From positions 1 to 56,899 of the forward strand of contig JAHJSN010000212.1 of the NCBI GenBank assembly GCA_018830445.1: a DNA stretch of 56,899 nt, read 5' to 3'. How positions within the stretch are numbered: position 1 is the stretch's first letter; the number at the start of each line of letters is the position of its first letter. A program made the translations under genes and the position numbers. The notes beneath the pieces are model-generated. The model was given only the letters and a program-made list of their open reading frames with translations, was not told where the DNA came from and searched no databases. This DNA comes from Alphaproteobacteria bacterium (lineage in GTDB: Bacteria; Pseudomonadota; Alphaproteobacteria; Rhizobiales; Hyphomicrobiaceae). Below, in pieces: positions 53,781 through 56,899 of the stretch.

Positions 53781-56594
53781 ATGGAAAGCCCCACCCCAGG
53801 CACCGCCGTGATGATGCTGAAGGTCCTGAGGTCGGCCGACCCGCCGCCTCCGACCCGCTACTTCGATCCGCAAGCCTTGAAGGAAGAGCTGATCGGGATC
53901 GTCACCAACGATGGCGGCCCCGACAAGGCGCGACCGCACTTTGTCGCCCGCGTCAAGGAAGTCATCGCCGCCGCCCGTGCCCAGGCGCGCGCCGAACTGG
54001 AAGCCGATGGTCTTGGCACGCGCTGCGCAGCCGGCCTGTCGTTGTTCCAGGACGACCTGATTCGAATGCTCTTCGATCTCGTCGTGAGCTACCGCTGCAC
54101 GCCGGCGGAGCGCAAGGAAGTCGAGCACATGGCGATCCTCGCCACCGGCGGCTACGGACGCGGCATGCTGGCGCCGGGTTCGGATATCGACCTGTTGTTC
54201 CTGATGCCGGGCAGCGCCACCGACTGCGAGACGCGCGCCAGCGAGCGGCTGCTCTATTTGTTGTGGGACATGGGCTTCAAGGTCGGTCACGCCACCCGCA
54301 ACATTGCCCAATGCGTGCAATTGTCGAAAGCCGATATGACGATTGCGACATCGATGATCGACGCCCGCCTCATCGACGGCAACGAGAAGCTTTTCGGCGA
54401 CCTTCAGCACCAGTTCCGCAGGAACGTCATCAAGGCCAACGTCCGTGCCTTCATCGATGCCAAGATGGCTGAGCGCGACTCCCGCCACCAGCGCTCCGGC
54501 GATGCCCGCTACCGGGTCGAACCCAACATCAAGGATGGCAAGGGCGGCCTGCGCGACCTGCACACCCTGCATTGGCTCTCCAAGGCGATTTACGGCGAGG
54601 ATGTCGGAGTTGCAACGATTCGCGCCGGCGTGTTTACCGAGGAAGAGGTGACGACCTTCCACCGTTGCGAGGATTTCCTCTGGTCGGTCAGATGCTTCCT
54701 GCACTTCCTCACCGGCAGGCCCGAGGAAACCTTGAGTTTCGACGTGCAGTCGCAGATGGCCGAGTTGCTTGGCTATAAACGCCATGGCGGTCTGCGCGCC
54801 GTCGAGCGTTTCATGAAGCATTACTTCCTGGTCGCCAAGGACGTCGGCGATCTGACCGGCATCCTCTGCGCCGACCTTGAAATTCAGCAGCTCAAGTCCG
54901 CCCCCAGCCTGCGCAACATGCTGTCACCATTGAGTTGGCAGACCCGGCGCCAGATCCGCACCCGCACCGACTTCCGCATCGACAACGAGCGCCTGAACGT
55001 CGCCGATCCGGGTGTCTTTGAGCGCGATCCTCTCAACATTCTGCGGCTGTTCGACAGGGCCGCCCAGACCGGCACGTTTCTGCATCCCGACGCGGTTCGC
55101 CTGTTGCGCCAGTCCGGCCGGCTGGTCGACAAGGATATGCGCGATAACCCGGAAGCCAACCGCCTTTTCCTGTCGATGCTGACCAATGCCGAAACCGGCG
55201 CCCTGTCGCTGCGCCGTCTCAACGATGCCGGAGTGCTTGGCCGCTTCATTCCACCCTTCCGCCGCGTCGTCGGCATGATGCAGTTCAACATGTACCATCA
55301 CTACACCGTCGACGAGCATCTGATCCGCACGGTCGAGATGGTCAGCGACATAGACCGCGGCAACGCCGTCGAGGAACTGCCGCTCTCCACCCGCCTCATC
55401 AAATCGATCAAGAACCGCGCCGTCCTTTACGTTGCAGCCTTCCTGCACGACATCGGCAAGGGTCGTCGCGAGGATCACTCCATCGTCGGCGCCCGCATTG
55501 CCCGCGAGTTGTGCCCGCGTCTTGGCCTGACCTCCGGGGAAACCGATACCGTCGCATGGCTCATCGAGGAACATCTGACGATGAGCAACATTTCCCAAAG
55601 GCGCGACCTTGCCGATCCGCGCACCATCCGTGACTTCGCCGACATCGTCAAAAGTCCCGAGCGGTTGAAACTCCTCTTGATGCTCACCGCCGCCGACATC
55701 CGCGCCGTCGGCCCTGGCACCTGGAACGGCTGGAAGGGCCAGCTCCTGCGCACCCTCTATAACGAGACCGAAGTCATTCTCACGGGTGGCCACACGCAGG
55801 AAGCCCACCGCCTGCGCATCGAGAAGGCGAAAGAAGCGCTTGGATCGAAGCTGAGCGCGAAGGGATGGGGCGAAGCCGCAATCAGCGCCCATCTCGGCCG
55901 CTTCTTCGATGATTACTGGCTTCGCCTGGAAACGGACGTGCATCTCGAACACGCACTCTTCATGGCCCGGGCGCTCGAGAAGGCGGAGAACGTCGCCGTC
56001 GACTACAAGACGGACGCGTTTACCGCAGTGACCGAATTGACGATCCTCGCACCCAACCATCACCGCCTGCTGTCGCTTTTTGCCGGCGCCTGCCTGTCGG
56101 TCGGCGCCGATATCGTCGGCGCGCAGATCTCTTCGACCCGCGACGGGGTCGCGCTCGACACGTTCCTCCTGCAACGGGAATTCGATCAGGATGCCGACGA
56201 GAAACGCCGCTGTGAGCGCATCCGCAACGCCATCGAGCGCTTTCTGAAGGGCGAAGCGCGCGTCAAGAAGGTGCTTGCCGACCGGAAAGTGGAACACCGC
56301 GTCGAAGCGTTCAGCGTTTCCCCGCGCGTCGATGTCAATAACAGCTTCTCCGACCACTATACTGTGATCGAGATTGCAGGCCGCGACCGTTCCGGGCTTC
56401 TCTACGAGTTGACCAGCGAGCTATCCGATCTCTCGCTCGACATCTCGTCCGCCCACATCTCCACCTTCGGGGAAAAAGTCGTCGACGTCTTCTACGTAAC
56501 CGATCTCACCGGCCGGAAGATCGACAGCGAACGCCGCCAGGAAGAGATCCACAAGCGTCTCCGCGACATCGTCGACATTGACGTCGAAACCTAG
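53781..56594 (+). CDS. glnD: Bifunctional uridylyltransferase/uridylyl-removing enzyme GlnD
   Basis: A 937-residue nitrogen sensor that uridylylates PII proteins when glutamine is low and removes UMP when it is high. The nucleotidyltransferase domain has GGYGRGMLAPGSDIDLLFL near residue 122, the HD phosphohydrolase domain has AAFLHDIGKGRREDHS near 555, and two ACT domains cover about 750-820 and 858-937. All catalytic motifs are intact. GTG 53775 is an alternative start two codons upstream. It follows mutS by 92 bases. The stop TAG is part of a CTAG that begins a palindromic element, so transcripts probably run into the repeat cluster. Confidence 0.94.
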   Translation: MESPTPGTAVMMLKVLRSADPPPPTRYFDPQALKEELIGIVTNDGGPDKARPHFVARVKEVIAAARAQARAELEADGLGTRCAAGLSLFQDDLIRMLFDLVVSYRCTPAERKEVEHMAILATGGYGRGMLAPGSDIDLLFLMPGSATDCETRASERLLYLLWDMGFKVGHATRNIAQCVQLSKADMTIATSMIDARLIDGNEKLFGDLQHQFRRNVIKANVRAFIDAKMAERDSRHQRSGDARYRVEPNIKDGKGGLRDLHTLHWLSKAIYGEDVGVATIRAGVFTEEEVTTFHRCEDFLWSVRCFLHFLTGRPEETLSFDVQSQMAELLGYKRHGGLRAVERFMKHYFLVAKDVGDLTGILCADLEIQQLKSAPSLRNMLSPLSWQTRRQIRTRTDFRIDNERLNVADPGVFERDPLNILRLFDRAAQTGTFLHPDAVRLLRQSGRLVDKDMRDNPEANRLFLSMLTNAETGALSLRRLNDAGVLGRFIPPFRRVVGMMQFNMYHHYTVDEHLIRTVEMVSDIDRGNAVEELPLSTRLIKSIKNRAVLYVAAFLHDIGKGRREDHSIVGARIARELCPRLGLTSGETDTVAWLIEEHLTMSNISQRRDLADPRTIRDFADIVKSPERLKLLLMLTAADIRAVGPGTWNGWKGQLLRTLYNETEVILTGGHTQEAHRLRIEKAKEALGSKLSAKGWGEAAISAHLGRFFDDYWLRLETDVHLEHALFMARALEKAENVAVDYKTDAFTAVTELTILAPNHHRLLSLFAGACLSVGADIVGAQISSTRDGVALDTFLLQREFDQDADEKRRCERIRNAIERFLKGEARVKKVLADRKVEHRVEAFSVSPRVDVNNSFSDHYTVIEIAGRDRSGLLYELTSELSDLSLDISSAHISTFGEKVVDVFYVTDLTGRKIDSERRQEEIHKRLRDIVDIDVET

Positions 56595-56659
56595 TGTTCT
56601 GGATCAAACATTTGATTCCCGGGTGGAGGTCGTCAAATGTTTGTGAATCCAGAACACAA
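56591..56659 (+). repeat. CTAG palindrome, family E (cluster 3)
   Basis: A hairpin element directly at the end of glnD. The arms, read inward, are CTAGTGTTCTGGA then T then CAAACATTTGA, and TTGTGTTCTGGA then TTCA then CAAACATTTGA. The loop is about 20 bases (TTCCCGGGTGGAGGTCG). Its first CTAG (56591-56594) contains the glnD stop codon. It is seen once in this window. Confidence 0.85.
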
Positions 56660-56671
56660 TCAAAAGGTTGC

Positions 56672-56763
56672 CTAGTGTTCCGGGCTGAGTGTTCCGGGCT
56701 GAGTGTTCCGGGCTGACATTCAGGTTTCCGGCAGGGAACCAAATGTCAGAGTCGGAGCACTAG
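56672..56763 (+). repeat. CTAG palindrome, family C, with a triplicated arm (cluster 3)
   Basis: CTAG at 56672-56675 and 56760-56763. The left arm contains the 14-base unit GTGTTCCGGGCTGA three times in tandem (56675-56716), so it has grown by 28 bases. The right arm is TGTCAGAGTCGGAGCACTAG. The last CTAG is shared with the next family A element. The remaining stem is imperfect. Confidence 0.82.
56675..56716 (+). repeat. 14-base tandem triplication inside the palindrome
   Basis: Three exact head-to-tail copies of GTGTTCCGGGCTGA. The single-copy form is the normal left arm of a family C element, so this is a slippage-type expansion. Confidence 0.9.
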
Positions 56764-56835
56764 TGGCCTGTCTCGCCTAAATCGTTGTGCTGGCCGCAAC
56801 CGCTGACGATTTAGGCGAGACATGAAGGCCACTAG
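56760..56835 (+). repeat. CTAG palindrome, family A (cluster 3)
   Basis: A 76-base element in the same orientation as 29487-29562 and almost identical to it. It shares its first CTAG with the preceding family C element. The 12-base spacer CGAAAACAATGG follows (56836-56847). Confidence 0.9.
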
Positions 56836-56847
56836 CGAAAACAATGG

Positions 56848-56899
56848 CTTAGTGTGGCGTTCAGCGCGCCTCAATTGACAACTCCTGTGCGGCACCAAC
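56848..56899 (+). repeat. CTAG palindrome, family B (cluster 3), cut by the window end
   Basis: The left arm and loop of a family B element (CTTAGTGTGGCG, then TTCA and GCGCGCCTCAATTGAC, then the loop), running off the right edge. It matches 29575-29655 in order and orientation. Confidence 0.88.

Overview
The window looks like chromosome of an alphaproteobacterium of the Hyphomicrobiales (Rhizobiales). The DNA is GC-rich. The gene set includes YejABEF, the ligase-associated DNA-repair pair, DUF6460, BA14K, a PodJ-like SEL1 protein, a TIGR02186/TauE pair and a maeB-mutS-glnD block. No rRNA, tRNA or CRISPR array was seen, and the genus cannot be fixed from the sequence.

Layout. 1-8.1 kb: the tail of an ISAzo13-like transposase, then a five-gene peptide importer with two tandem YejA-type binding proteins followed by YejB, YejE and YejF. 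8.3-17.2 kb: MscL, a TauE/SafE exporter overlapping a TIGR02186 protein, the minus-strand DEXH helicase and PdeM phosphoesterase, DUF6460, a MATE transporter that has lost its middle, and DUF952-pyrD. 17.2-21.4 kb: a palindrome-rich accessory segment followed by two tandem DUF262/DUF1524 proteins, which is the best candidate for a defence module. 21.6-28.3 kb: a CrbS-like transporter/histidine-kinase hybrid, a CrbR-like LuxR regulator, and a DUF4212 plus SSS symporter pair, probably for sensing and taking up acetate or another short carboxylate. 28.3-35.2 kb: prolyl aminopeptidase, a second palindrome cluster, YjbQ, a secreted coiled-coil protein, and a 1177-residue PodJ-like polarity protein. 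35.3-40.4 kb: a second SSS/DUF4212 pair, divergent from a hypothetical gene and an exonuclease-CBS-nucleotidyltransferase fusion. 40.5-46.7 kb: envelope functions (L,D-transpeptidase, OpgC, BA14K, OpgH, a possible lysozyme-like secreted protein). 46.8-56.6 kb: a third SSS transporter, malic enzyme, MutS and GlnD, then a third palindrome cluster that runs off the window.

The most unusual structure is non-coding. Three intergenic clusters (about 17.3, 29.4 and 56.6 kb) are built from at least five families of CTAG-ended palindromes. Their primary sequences differ, but they share one architecture: an outer stem of about 10 bp beginning CTAG, a 3-4 nt asymmetric bulge starting TT on one arm, an inner stem of about 11-16 bp, and a loop. 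Two families (A and B) recur as a fixed 169-bp A-spacer-B compound. In two clusters the terminal CTAG supplies the TAG stop codon of the neighbouring gene (yjbQ-like and glnD). This suggests a REP/BIME-like or MITE-like superfamily that targets or creates CTAG.

Starts were placed by eye from Shine-Dalgarno-like sequence and family length. Functions are from remembered family motifs; no searches were run.
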